A stretch of 64,000 nucleotides of DNA from CAVYXZ01 sp965223835 (GCA_965223835.1 CBDCXQ010000001.1:1302001-1366000), one strand, 5' to 3'. Positions 24,741 through 34,250 are shown, numbered from the stretch's first letter. Notes: generated by a model not told the origin, from the letters alone. A program made the numbers and translations.

Positions 24741-25697
24741 ATGAGCGCAAACATTATCGGTGTAGACCTGGGCGGAACTCGGATTCGGGCCGCCTGTCTC
24801 GATCACGACTTGAATATTATCACGCGGCAGGAAACGCTGACGCTGGCAGATGATGGTGGCCCCGATGCTGTAATTGGTCGCATGATAGAACTGATTCGCA
24901 GCATCTGGCCGGATGAGAACGTGGCAGGTGTCGGGGTTTCATCGCCGGGACCGTTGGATCCAAACACCGGTGTGGTCCTGGCACCGCCCAATCTCACTGG
25001 TTGGCACCATGTCCCGCTGGCAGAGCGCTTGAATGCGGCGTTCGGTGTGCCGGTCTATATCGGCAAGGACACCAATGTCGCGGTTCTGGCGGAGACCGCG
25101 CGCGGTGCAGCGCTGGGTTGTCGGGATGTGGTTTATATTACGCTGAGTACTGGCATTGGCGCGGGGGTGTTGGTTGATGGGAGATTGCTGCTGGGGCATG
25201 GTGGGCTGGCAACTGAAGTGGGCAGTATGTGGCTGTTGATTGACGGTCAGGCGACTCGGTTTGAAGCCGCCGCTGCCGGTCCCGCACTGGCACAAAAAGC
25301 TCGTGATCGGCTGCAACAGGGCGAAAAGTCGCTTTTAGCGGATATGGTCGAGGGGAATTGGGAACAGTTGGAAACCAAGATGTTGGGCCAGGCGGCGCAG
25401 CAGGGGGATGTGCTGGCGTTAGAGATAGTTCAGTGGGCGGGTTATGTAATTGGCCTGGGTCTGACTTCCGTGCTGCATCTGTTCAACCCGGAAATCATGG
25501 TGATTGGCGGCGGTGTCAGCAACATTGGCGAACCGCTTTTAAACCCATTGCGCCAGACCATTCAGGATCATGTGATTTACACAGGCTATATTGATACAAT
25601 GCGGATTGAACCCGCTGCGCTGGGTGAGGATGTGAGCATCATTGGCGCGGCGGCGTTGGTTCGCACGCAGGGTGGGCAGATGGCACTTGTGGACTGA
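24741..25697 (+). CDS. ROK-family sugar kinase-like protein
   Basis: 318 residues. VDLGGTRIRAACLD is the phosphate-1 motif, GVGVSSPGPLDP and ITLSTGIGAGVLVDG are conserved ROK blocks, and GKDTNVAVLAE contains the catalytic Asp region. ROK kinases phosphorylate glucose, mannose or N-acetyl sugars, or act as regulators; there is no helix-turn-helix here, so a kinase is likely. The usual zinc site (EIGH followed by CGCGxxGCxE) is absent: the corresponding region reads ATEVGSMWLL with no cysteines. ATG 24741 is chosen; GTG 24738 is possible. It is divergent from mutS. Confidence 0.85.
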   Translation: MSANIIGVDLGGTRIRAACLDHDLNIITRQETLTLADDGGPDAVIGRMIELIRSIWPDENVAGVGVSSPGPLDPNTGVVLAPPNLTGWHHVPLAERLNAAFGVPVYIGKDTNVAVLAETARGAALGCRDVVYITLSTGIGAGVLVDGRLLLGHGGLATEVGSMWLLIDGQATRFEAAAAGPALAQKARDRLQQGEKSLLADMVEGNWEQLETKMLGQAAQQGDVLALEIVQWAGYVIGLGLTSVLHLFNPEIMVIGGGVSNIGEPLLNPLRQTIQDHVIYTGYIDTMRIEPAALGEDVSIIGAAALVRTQGGQMALVD

Positions 25698-25748
25698 TTT
25701 CAGCTAGCTAAACAAAACACATTTCAACAATATGCTTATGAGGGGACT

Positions 25749-26510
25749 ATGAAGAAACACGCATCTGTAAGAAAGCTTAAAAGCCATGGAAATGAGAAAA
25801 ATCAAGAAATTATAAGTCACAATGCACAGTCAATAGAATATGAGAACCTGAAAAGGGGAACACTAGATTCTGCTGGTGTCATTCGCTTACAGCAGACAAT
25901 TGGCAATCGTGCTGTGCAGAGCCTGCTATCCGATCACCACTTGCAGCATCATACCTCTACACATGGGCCGCAGCGACGTATTCAGCGCGACATAGAGTAT
26001 CAGCAAAATGAAAGATACGAGGACTCTGAACGCCTGGAGTCCTTCCTGCCTACAAGGCCAAATCAGACGCCAGATCCGCGTGCAAAAAGTACAGTGTGGA
26101 CGATTTCAGCCGGGATTTCGGCTGGTGCTAGTTGGGGGATTTTTGGTGGACAAGTCTTGTACATGAATCTAAAGAATCGGACCACCGATGAATCAAAGGC
26201 TTTGGTTTTTTACTCGCTCGGATTTACCAAAGGCTTAAAAGGTGGCGCAACAATATCGATGCCCGGTGAAACCCAATTTACAACTGATGAGCCGCTTGCG
26301 TTTGAAGACTTTAATACATTTGGTGAGTTTACGGTGACAGAATTCGCTCCAATTATTGGTGGTGCGCTCGCCTATGTAACTTTTTTCGGTCTATCAACCA
26401 GCCCCAGCGTGCTTGATGTTGGTGGCGTCGAGGTTGGCGTTGCTGGAGGCATTGGGTCATTTACGGGTCGGTTCAAGGTACTAGGGCTTCCCGATAATGA
26501 AAGTGAGTAG
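25749..26510 (+). CDS. Orphan protein with an eCIS-cargo-like N-terminal motif
   Basis: 253 residues with no homologue I can name. The N-terminus is basic and disordered, then IRLQQTIGNRAVQSLL (about 45-60), close to the LQRTIGNRAVxxLL motif that precedes DUF4157 domains in proteins linked to extracellular contractile injection systems; RRIQRD follows near 78. The rest (about 115-253) is Gly-rich and beta-like (WTISAGISAGASWGIFGG, GGALAYVTFFG, GVAGGIGSFTGRF), resembling a compact barrel or pore-like domain rather than DUF4157. Base composition is clearly more AT-rich than its neighbours, especially the first 150 nt, suggesting transfer. No other injection-system gene is in the window. Confidence 0.6.
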   Translation: MKKHASVRKLKSHGNEKNQEIISHNAQSIEYENLKRGTLDSAGVIRLQQTIGNRAVQSLLSDHHLQHHTSTHGPQRRIQRDIEYQQNERYEDSERLESFLPTRPNQTPDPRAKSTVWTISAGISAGASWGIFGGQVLYMNLKNRTTDESKALVFYSLGFTKGLKGGATISMPGETQFTTDEPLAFEDFNTFGEFTVTEFAPIIGGALAYVTFFGLSTSPSVLDVGGVEVGVAGGIGSFTGRFKVLGLPDNESE

Positions 26511-26577
26511 GGCGAGTAAGAGAGTTATAGAAGCGCAATAGAAATTCTGCGTTTTGCTTCCGTGTGGAACGACAACA

Positions 26578-26586
26578 TGCTACAAT
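26578..26586 (+). promoter_or_regulatory. Histidine kinase promoter, extended -10
   Basis: TGC TACAAT (TG 26578-26579, hexamer 26581-26586). Only 9 nt separate it from ATG 26596, so the mRNA would have a leader of about 2-3 nt or none. Confidence 0.5.
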
Positions 26587-26595
26587 CGGACCATT

Positions 26596-28170
26596 ATGCT
26601 CCTACTACCTGACCATCGCGTTCGCCAGCGTGACCTGTTACTTGAAATTATTCGCGCAATGACCGCCCAGCTTGATCTGGGTGAGGTGTTGAAACTCGTT
26701 CTCAAAGCGTCGGTAGCGATGTTAGCCGGACGGGGGGTGGGGTTTATCGCCCTGCGCGATGCCAGTACAGAAGAGTATAATATCCGCGCGATTGTGAATA
26801 TTGATGCTGAAAAACTCCCCGAACTGGAAGTACAACTTGCCGCACTGGTTGATGCGGTAAGTGAAGGGACAGAGTTTGCCGACCTGGAGCAGAACCTTCA
26901 GGAAATGGCGGACCTGATTGACCCGGAACTGCGTCAGCTTTTTCCGATGCCATTGGTGATGGCCGGGGAGCCAGTGGGTTTGTTGCTGGTTTTCCGCGAT
27001 TATGTGGGTGCCACGACGCCCAACGATATGCAGATCCTAAAAAGCTTCGCCGACCAGGCCGCCATTGCGGTGCATAATGCGCAATTGTACGAGCGCGTGA
27101 ATCGCGAACGGAAACGGTTGGATGCGTTTGTACGTCACAGTGCCGATGGTGTCATGGTGTTGAACGGCCAGCGGGGTATCTTGATGTTTAACCCCGCGTT
27201 GGAACGGATGACTGGCTGGACAGCCGGGGATGTCATTGGACGACCTGAGGAAGATGTAATTGTTTGGGACGTGGTTGACCCGGTGAGTTTACGCGAGGCT
27301 ATAATTGATGGTTGGCCGCAGCCCCCATTGGATGAAGATGCGCCGGAGAGCCTGTATGTCGAAGGTGATATTATCCGTCAGGATGGGTTGAATCTCAGTG
27401 TTGCGATCACGTATTCACCCCTGTTCGGCTCGGATGGACGATTAGTCAATATCATCGCCAATGTGCGTGACATCACCAATTTTCGCCGGGCGCAAGAGAT
27501 GCAAAGCGTTTTCGTTTCTGGCATCTCGCATGAACTCAAAACCCCGGTGGCGCTTATCAAAGGTTATGCGGGGACGTTACGGCGCGAGGACGCGGAATGG
27601 GATCCGGCGGTCATCGGCAATGGGCTGGAAGTCATTGAAGATGAAGCCGATCGTTTGACGGAGTTGATTGAAAACCTGCTTTCGGCCAGCAAGTTGCAGG
27701 TTGAGGCCATGCAGCTTGACCTGAGTCCGGTGCGGCTTGATGATCTGGCGGCGCGGGTCGTCGAACGCTTTCGAACTCAATCCAGCAAGCACAACTTCAC
27801 GCTCAGTTTTGCCAATGACTTCCCATTTATCCAGGCGGACGAAGCGCGGTTACGGCGGGTGTTTGATAACTTGCTGAGCAACGCAGTGAAATACTCACCC
27901 GGTGGTGGAACAGTTGAAGTCGGCGGTCAGGCTACTGCTGAAAGTGTAATGGTTTACGTCCGCGATCAGGGGGTGGGTATCAGCCAGGAAGAACAGAGCC
28001 GGGTGTTCGACCGTTTTTATCGGGTTGATAGTACGCTGAGCCGCAAGACGCAGGGCACCGGTCTCGGTCTGTATCTGGCGAAAGCGGTGATTGAAGCCCA
28101 TAATGGTACGATCGGGGTTGAAAGCCAACCCGGCCAGGGGGCAACCTTCTTTTTCTCTTTGCCGCGCTAA
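26596..28170 (+). CDS. Sensor histidine kinase (GAF-PAS-HisKA-HATPase)
   Basis: 524 residues, no membrane segment, so a cytoplasmic sensor. A GAF domain (about 10-165), a PAS domain (about 175-295: VRHSADGVMVLNGQ, FNPALERMTGW), the HisKA dimerisation domain with phosphorylatable His312 in SGISHELKTP, and the catalytic domain with NLLSNAVKYSP (N box), DQGVGIS (G1), FDRFYRV (F) and GTGLGLYLAKAV (G2). ATG 26596 is used; the open frame to 26554 would place the start before the promoter. No partner regulator is adjacent; the OmpR-type regulator at 37905 is 10 kb away. The signal is unknown. The CpXC gene begins 20 nt downstream. Confidence 0.93.
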   Translation: MLLLPDHRVRQRDLLLEIIRAMTAQLDLGEVLKLVLKASVAMLAGRGVGFIALRDASTEEYNIRAIVNIDAEKLPELEVQLAALVDAVSEGTEFADLEQNLQEMADLIDPELRQLFPMPLVMAGEPVGLLLVFRDYVGATTPNDMQILKSFADQAAIAVHNAQLYERVNRERKRLDAFVRHSADGVMVLNGQRGILMFNPALERMTGWTAGDVIGRPEEDVIVWDVVDPVSLREAIIDGWPQPPLDEDAPESLYVEGDIIRQDGLNLSVAITYSPLFGSDGRLVNIIANVRDITNFRRAQEMQSVFVSGISHELKTPVALIKGYAGTLRREDAEWDPAVIGNGLEVIEDEADRLTELIENLLSASKLQVEAMQLDLSPVRLDDLAARVVERFRTQSSKHNFTLSFANDFPFIQADEARLRRVFDNLLSNAVKYSPGGGTVEVGGQATAESVMVYVRDQGVGISQEEQSRVFDRFYRVDSTLSRKTQGTGLGLYLAKAVIEAHNGTIGVESQPGQGATFFFSLPR

Positions 28171-28190
28171 CTTAATTTACCGGAGCAATT

Positions 28191-29552
28191 ATGACAACCA
28201 GGACCATGATTCAGTGTCCCAACTGTAGGCAGCCGACCGAGGCTGTCCTGGAAAATTTGATCGATGTGAGCACCAATCCGGCCCTAAAATCGGCGTTATT
28301 GAGCGGACGCTTGAACGCCGTAACATGTGCAAGCTGTGGTGTAACCAGCATGGTGGCCGCGCCCATCCTGTACCACGATGCTGAAAATGAATTATTGATC
28401 TCGTTTGTGCCGATGGAACTGGGCATGCCCCAGGAGCAGCAGGATCGCGTTATTGGTGATCTGCTGAAGGAACTCACCAGTAGCATACCCAAAGAGAATT
28501 TTCGAGGCTACATGTTCCAACCCAAAAATGCGCTAACACTCCAGGGGTTGGTGGAGCAAATTCTGCAAGCCGATGGTGTCACACCGGAGATGATGGAAGC
28601 GCAGCGCCAAACGGTTGCCTTGCTCGAACAACTCATGCAAGCCGGACCGGATCAACTTGATGCGCTGATCCAGGAACACGATGCTGAGATCAATGCCCAA
28701 TTCTTTCAGGCAGCACTGGCGCTCATGCAACAAGCCTCAGAACAAGGTCAGGAAGGCGTCCTTAATGCACTGGCCGTCATTCAAGAGCGGGCCGCCGAAC
28801 TTTCGACCTTTGGGCAGGAAATGTCGGCGCTGGCGGAAAAGCAGGAAGAAACCGTGCGCGAGGTCGCAGCAGAACTGGAAGCACTGGGCGACGACCTGGA
28901 CCGGGATACGCTGGTCCAGGCTGTGATTAAATATGCCGACTCGGAAGAACATTTACAGGCACTGGTCGGCCTCATTCGCCCGGCGTTAGATTATGAGTTT
29001 TTCCAGGCTTTAACCTTACATATAGGGAAAGCACCGGGTTCGGAGCGTGAGCATCTGGAAGCATTGCGTGAACGGCTGGTGCAGCTCACGCAAATGGTTG
29101 ACCAGCAGGCTCAGGTCGCCATGCAAAATGCGGCGCAACTGCTCGAGGGTATTCTCCAGAGTCCCGATATTGACGCCGCGCTGGCGGACAACCTTGCTTT
29201 AATTGACGATACATTCCTGGCAGTGCTGACCGCCAATTTGCAGGAAGCGCAACGGCGTGGTGATCTGCAAGCCAGTGGTCGTTTCCGCGAACTCTACGAG
29301 AAGACGGTCGCGCTGTTGCAGGCGAACATGCGCCCGGAACTCCAATTCCTGAATCAGCTATTGGCGACTGAGAACGACGATGATGCGCTGGCGCTCTTGC
29401 CCGAAGGGATCGAAACTTTCGGTGAACCACTGCTGGATATTATGGATTCAGTGGGGCGAATGCTGGGCGAACGGGGACAAGATGATCTTGTGCAGAAATT
29501 ATCGTTCTTACGTGAAGCTGCTGCGCGTCAAATAAACATCCCATCGTCCTGA
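28191..29552 (+). CDS. CpXC domain protein
   Basis: 453 residues. The N-terminal CpXC domain (about 1-125) has two Cys pairs, CPNC near 9 and CASCG near 48, that should form a zinc knuckle, plus the family segments NPALKSALLSGRLN and LYHDAENELLISFVP. The remainder is a long, almost purely helical, acidic region rich in Gln, Glu, Leu and Ala, probably coiled coil or helical repeats (130-440). The function of CpXC proteins is not established. It follows the histidine kinase by 20 nt and is probably co-transcribed. Confidence 0.88.
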   Translation: MTTRTMIQCPNCRQPTEAVLENLIDVSTNPALKSALLSGRLNAVTCASCGVTSMVAAPILYHDAENELLISFVPMELGMPQEQQDRVIGDLLKELTSSIPKENFRGYMFQPKNALTLQGLVEQILQADGVTPEMMEAQRQTVALLEQLMQAGPDQLDALIQEHDAEINAQFFQAALALMQQASEQGQEGVLNALAVIQERAAELSTFGQEMSALAEKQEETVREVAAELEALGDDLDRDTLVQAVIKYADSEEHLQALVGLIRPALDYEFFQALTLHIGKAPGSEREHLEALRERLVQLTQMVDQQAQVAMQNAAQLLEGILQSPDIDAALADNLALIDDTFLAVLTANLQEAQRRGDLQASGRFRELYEKTVALLQANMRPELQFLNQLLATENDDDALALLPEGIETFGEPLLDIMDSVGRMLGERGQDDLVQKLSFLREAAARQINIPSS

Positions 29553-29665
29553 GATCCTGACGATTTACCAACGCCTCGTTTTTGATGCTTGGAAAAATCT
29601 AACTTTTTCGGTAGGCTTGGGCGCTGTTTGAGAGTCTTTCTCGACAGTAAACGAGGTTTTGGACG

Positions 29666-31078
29666 ATGCAGAGAAAAGTAAATAGCCTGGTTCCAGGTCT
29701 GTTCTTAATGGGATTGCTGCTCTTGTTGGCGGTGAGCCTGCCAACGACAGCCGTTCTTGCGCAAGAACCCACGCCGACGCCAACCGACCCGATCTGGCGC
29801 GGATTTTCCGCGGCTCGGGATGCGATCGAAGCGGAGCGTGGTATTGACCTGACGCTGGTCCAACAATACACATTTGAGCAAACCGAATTCGTTAAGGGCA
29901 TTGATGACGGTTGTGTCACCCTGGAAGAGGGTGAGGCCAGTCGTCGCGTCTGGTTTGGTTGGACCTTTACCATCACCAGCTTGCGTGGTCAAGTCCATCA
30001 GGCCCGGGTAAGTTTCGACCTTCAGGATATTGCGGTTTGTGAAGAGGTGGTCGTCGCGGCGGCCCCGGCTGCCGATGCCGATGGCGCATCTGACGTTGAT
30101 CTGCCGTCACCGGTGGTTGCGGGCAGTGCGGCAGGCGGCAGTTTTGAACTGGGTGGTCACATTCTGGAACTCAACGCCAATACCGTCAGCCTGTTGAATC
30201 GGTCCGGTATGAGGTGGGTCAAAAAGCAATTGCGTTACAATCTGGGCGATGATCCGTCAAAGGCCGCCGGGTTGATTAATCAGGCAAATGCCAACGGTTT
30301 CAAAGTGCTGATTGGCATTGTCGGTGAAAAATCACAGATGGGTGATTATTCATCATACATCGCCAGTTATAGTGATTTTGTTGGTGGTGTGGCGGCGCTG
30401 GGTGCCCATGGGATTGAAGTGTGGAACGAACCCAATATCGACCGCGAATGGCCGGCGGGTTCGATTGACGGCGGGAATTATACCCAATTGCTGGCGGGTG
30501 CATTTAATGCCATCAAATCGCGCAATGCGAATACGATTGTGATCAGCGGTGCGCCGGCACCGACTGGTTTCTTTGGCGCGGCGGGCTGTGGCGCTGGTGG
30601 CTGTAATGATGATGTGTTCATGCAGCAGATGGCGTCGGCAGGGGCCGCCCAATTCATGGACTGTGTGGGCCTGCACTATAACGAAGGAATCGTGCCGCCG
30701 ACTCAAAATGGTGGTGATCCGCGTGGTGAATACCCAACCTACTATTTCGGCTCAATGCTGTCACGCGGTTACAATCCGTTTGGCGGCAAGCCGGTATGTT
30801 TTACCGAACTGGGCTATCTCTCCGGTGATGGTTTTGACACACCGATTCCAGGATCGTTTGCCTGGGCCGGAAACACGAGCGTTGCCGAACATGCGTCATG
30901 GCTGGCGGGAGCCGCTACTCAGGCAGCGCAGAGCGGACGGGTTCGGTTGATGATCGTTTGGAATGTGGATTTCCCCTTTTATACTGCCACAGATCCGATG
31001 GGCGGCTACGCCATCTTCCGACCGGATGGGTCGTGCCCCGGGTGTGATTCGTTGGGATCGGTGATGGGTGCGAGTTAG
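29666..31078 (+). CDS. Secreted TIM-barrel glycosidase-like protein
   Basis: 470 residues. A signal peptide (hydrophobic 9-28, cleavage near VLA-Q) is followed by a short TPTPT linker, an N-terminal domain of about 90 residues, an acidic/Ala linker and a barrel domain (about 150-470). GIEVWNEPNIDREW holds the acid/base-type Glu, and VCFTELGYLSGDG holds a second Glu on a late strand, so a clan GH-A-like fold is likely. Extra Cys in CGAGGCND and CPGCD may form disulfides. Its substrate is unknown. It is distantly similar in plan to the protein at 16333. The next gene begins 3 nt after the stop. Confidence 0.8.
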   Translation: MQRKVNSLVPGLFLMGLLLLLAVSLPTTAVLAQEPTPTPTDPIWRGFSAARDAIEAERGIDLTLVQQYTFEQTEFVKGIDDGCVTLEEGEASRRVWFGWTFTITSLRGQVHQARVSFDLQDIAVCEEVVVAAAPAADADGASDVDLPSPVVAGSAAGGSFELGGHILELNANTVSLLNRSGMRWVKKQLRYNLGDDPSKAAGLINQANANGFKVLIGIVGEKSQMGDYSSYIASYSDFVGGVAALGAHGIEVWNEPNIDREWPAGSIDGGNYTQLLAGAFNAIKSRNANTIVISGAPAPTGFFGAAGCGAGGCNDDVFMQQMASAGAAQFMDCVGLHYNEGIVPPTQNGGDPRGEYPTYYFGSMLSRGYNPFGGKPVCFTELGYLSGDGFDTPIPGSFAWAGNTSVAEHASWLAGAATQAAQSGRVRLMIVWNVDFPFYTATDPMGGYAIFRPDGSCPGCDSLGSVMGAS

Positions 31079-31081
31079 GAC

Positions 31082-33280
31082 TTGACGCGTCGTGCCAATT
31101 GGGTAGCCGCCGGGATACTGATCTATTTCGTGATCCTGGCGGCTACTTATGCCGCTTATACCCCCTTTTTTGAAGCCCCTGATGAAGGTTCCCATTTCTT
31201 ATATGTGCAGCATCTGTTAGAGACCGGTCAGTTACCGATCATCGAAGATCGGGAGACGGTTTTTGCCAGCGGTTTCCCCCAGCGCCATCATCCACCACTG
31301 TATTACATGATTGCGTCACTGTTGATCCGCTGGACGAACCGCGATGATCTGGATGACCATCGTATTGTCAATCCGTTTGCGGTAGCCGGTGTCTTGCAGC
31401 CCGATAACGTCAACGGTTATTTACATCCCTGGTCGCCAGCAACCGATGGCAGCGTGCTCGCTCTGAATCTGGGGCGTTTGGTGAGTATCGCTCTGTCTGC
31501 CGGAACAGTGTGGCTGATTTACGATATAGCCTGGCAGGCTTTTGGGCGGACTTCCGTTGCGCTACTGGCGATGCTGCTGGCGGCTTCGGTTCCAACATTT
31601 GTGTTTATCAGCGCCAGTATGAACAACGATAACCTTGTTACCCTCGCTTATACGGCGGGGTTGGCCTGGTTGGTGCGTAGCTGGAACCATGCGCATGTTT
31701 CGCGGCGGTCGATGGCACTGCTTGGGGGCTTGCTGGCGGTGGTGGCGTTGAGCAAACTCAACGGGGTTAATTTATTCGGTGTCGTGTATCTGACACTCCT
31801 GGTTGGCGCATTGCACGGACGTTTCCGCTGGCGTAATGTATTGGCGACGATTTGCGTATCGTTATTGGTGGCGTTGCTGCTGGCGGGCTGGTGGTATCTG
31901 CGTAATTATGTTCTCTATGGTGATGCGCTGGCCGTCAATGTGACGCGGGCCATCTGGGGGCGCGGGGTGCCGCCGACGGAATGGAACGCCATACTCGCCG
32001 AAGCTTGGGGAGTGTGGGTTTCATTCTGGCTGGTTCTGGGCAAGTTCAATATCGCCGGCCCAGATTGGTTCTATCCGTATGTCACTGCTTTGACCATGCT
32101 GAGTGTTGTGGGTATGCTGCGGTTCTGGTGGACACAATTCGTTCATCGCGCTTATATTAACATGTTGCTGCTGGCCTTTATGCTGGTAGTCGGCTCTTTA
32201 ATCATCACAACGCGCAGCATCAACGCATCACAGGGACGGGTGCTGTTTCCCGGTTTAGGGCCGCTGGTTATATTCATCAGCGCCGGGTTCTTGCTGGGCT
32301 GGCGGCGACGGATCACGCTTGTGCTGCTCCTACCGCTGATTGTGATGACGTTGAGTGTGCCGATCACCATATTATCCCGTGCTTATGGGCAACTGCGCCC
32401 GGTGGACTCAGCCCCTGTTGATGCCGGGCGATTAGATGCCAGGGTGGGTGCGATGGTTTGGCACGCCTATCATTTGCACCAGCCTACATTGGCCCCCGGC
32501 GATACGTTCAATGTTGATCTGTATTTTTCTGGCATATACCCGCGTGATCTGGTCATACTGGCTAAGCTACTGGACCCACTGAGTCCGGTTGAACTGGGCG
32601 GTACTCAGATTTTTCCGGGCATGACCTTCACTTCCCAATTGCCGCCGGGAGATACACTATATCGCGTTCCGGTTGCGTTCACAGTTGATTCGCCGGTGGA
32701 ATCTTTGGCGCCGCGTCAACTGCGATTGTTTCTAGATGTACTGGATGGCGGACAGGCGTTGAACGAGCAATTGGTCAAAATTCCCTGGCAGGATGAAAAC
32801 GGTGCTGATCTGCCCGGCAGCCTGAATGTACCTGGTCCAATTTTGCTTGACCCCGCCTATATGCCGCCAACACCTGTTGTGAAGACTGCGGTCCGATTTG
32901 GTGACGGCATCACCCTCGATGGATTTACCCTGACGACGGATCGATTTGAGCCGGGCGGAGGGTTAGGGGTGTCGCTGCTGTGGGCGTATCACCAGTCGAT
33001 GGCGCGTGATTGGACGGTTACGTTGGGGTTGTTTGATGCTGATAATGAGATCGTGGTACAGGCCGATGGGATGCCGCCGGGCTATCCGACCAGTAGTGCG
33101 TGGCCGGGCACTGTTTTCCCGGATGAACGCTGGTTATCGATTCCCCCTGATATTACACCGGGCGCATACTGGCTGTTTGTGGGTTGGTATGCAGGGGCTG
33201 AACGTCTGCCGATTGCTGATGAACTCAATGTGGACAATCTTTATATCATCCCGGAGCCATTAGCGATTAGTCCCCCGTAG
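31082..33280 (+). CDS. Polytopic GT-C-type membrane protein (putative glycosyltransferase)
   Basis: 732 residues. The first helix is followed by YTPFFEAPDEGSHFLYVQ, an acidic outer-loop motif typical of GT-C glycosyltransferases and DUF2142-like proteins. About ten to twelve helices occupy residues 10-440; the last 290 residues form an extracytoplasmic beta-rich domain. The family transfers sugars from lipid carriers outside the membrane; donor and acceptor are unknown. The TTG start at 31082 lies 3 nt after the previous stop and is the only start that includes the first helix. The final 14 nt overlap the opposing gene. Confidence 0.78.
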   Translation: MTRRANWVAAGILIYFVILAATYAAYTPFFEAPDEGSHFLYVQHLLETGQLPIIEDRETVFASGFPQRHHPPLYYMIASLLIRWTNRDDLDDHRIVNPFAVAGVLQPDNVNGYLHPWSPATDGSVLALNLGRLVSIALSAGTVWLIYDIAWQAFGRTSVALLAMLLAASVPTFVFISASMNNDNLVTLAYTAGLAWLVRSWNHAHVSRRSMALLGGLLAVVALSKLNGVNLFGVVYLTLLVGALHGRFRWRNVLATICVSLLVALLLAGWWYLRNYVLYGDALAVNVTRAIWGRGVPPTEWNAILAEAWGVWVSFWLVLGKFNIAGPDWFYPYVTALTMLSVVGMLRFWWTQFVHRAYINMLLLAFMLVVGSLIITTRSINASQGRVLFPGLGPLVIFISAGFLLGWRRRITLVLLLPLIVMTLSVPITILSRAYGQLRPVDSAPVDAGRLDARVGAMVWHAYHLHQPTLAPGDTFNVDLYFSGIYPRDLVILAKLLDPLSPVELGGTQIFPGMTFTSQLPPGDTLYRVPVAFTVDSPVESLAPRQLRLFLDVLDGGQALNEQLVKIPWQDENGADLPGSLNVPGPILLDPAYMPPTPVVKTAVRFGDGITLDGFTLTTDRFEPGGGLGVSLLWAYHQSMARDWTVTLGLFDADNEIVVQADGMPPGYPTSSAWPGTVFPDERWLSIPPDITPGAYWLFVGWYAGAERLPIADELNVDNLYIIPEPLAISPP

Positions 33281-34187
33281 CGGGTACAGGTGTGCCAGAA
33301 TCAATACCATGTTCACGCAGACGCCGGGCATACTGCTGGAGAACCGGGTGTCCATAGTCGTTAAAATGGCCTTTGACATGGCTGGAATCGATTTGGGCAG
33401 CGGAACCAGAATCGCGCATTTCAGCGGCAAACTTGCGTAGCTTGCGGCGATATTCCCACTGTTCAAGGCGATTACCGACAGCGCCGCTCAACAACCATTC
33501 GAGGCTACGCTTGCCGACAGTCCACAGCCCGCCCGGCTGATAATCGGCTTCAGCATGGAAGGGGGTGGAGGCGTTGGGGAGGTGTTCGTCAGTCCAGGTG
33601 TTCGCGGCTCGAAACTGCCGGTAAAGATCATGACCCGCCAGCGGAATCATCTGGGTGACTTCATGAGCGATAAACAGATCTTGCCGGTCCTGTTCCAGCG
33701 CATCTTCCGCCAAAACGTAATTAGGACAGACGATAATGCCGCGGGCACGTGCTACGCGAACCAGGACAATGGCAAAGGCCCGTGCCAGCCATACCCGATT
33801 GGCAGTTGTCACAACCAGATAATCAAGGTCATCGTCATTGGCAGCAGCGTTATGCATTGCCAGCGCGCCGGTGAGGGCAACCATGCGCACGAATGGCAAC
33901 CGGCCCAGCCAGGTTGCATAGCGTATTGCTTGCGGCCAGAGATGCCGGGAAGCCTGTTCTCGTCGCTGGCGCTGTGTTATCAATTCAGCGTGGCAAGTCA
34001 CGAAGCCGGCCTGCATGACCAGTTGTTGGCGGAGAAGGGTAGATTGCTCCAGCATCTGTGTGATTTGCTCAAAAGTTGTGGGCTGGTCATGAATCAAAAA
34101 GTGGTGAATTTCGGCAGCAGTCAGGGGAAAATTGAACACGTCTGCATATAAGACTGTTCTGAGGATCGCGATTTCCAGTGGCGACAT
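33267..34187 (-). CDS. Nucleotidyltransferase-like protein, function unknown
   Basis: 306 residues. The N-terminus looks like a winged-helix segment (ILRTVLYADVFNFPLTAAEIHHFL). A polymerase-beta-type nucleotidyltransferase core follows: LTGALAMHNAAANDDDLDYLVVT has the small-residue turn and acidic triad spacing, then ANRVWLARAF. The canonical G-S is T-G-A here, so activity may be altered. This architecture recurs in Chloroflexota and Patescibacteria beside envelope genes, to my knowledge without assigned function. No Shine-Dalgarno is evident before ATG 34187. Confidence 0.65.
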   Translation of the reverse strand: MSPLEIAILRTVLYADVFNFPLTAAEIHHFLIHDQPTTFEQITQMLEQSTLLRQQLVMQAGFVTCHAELITQRQRREQASRHLWPQAIRYATWLGRLPFVRMVALTGALAMHNAAANDDDLDYLVVTTANRVWLARAFAIVLVRVARARGIIVCPNYVLAEDALEQDRQDLFIAHEVTQMIPLAGHDLYRQFRAANTWTDEHLPNASTPFHAEADYQPGGLWTVGKRSLEWLLSGAVGNRLEQWEYRRKLRKFAAEMRDSGSAAQIDSSHVKGHFNDYGHPVLQQYARRLREHGIDSGTPVPATGD

Positions 34188-34250
34188 AACAATAATAATT
34201 ACTTTCGCATCGATTCTATTGATAATACGTCAAACTGGTTCTGTCTGGAT

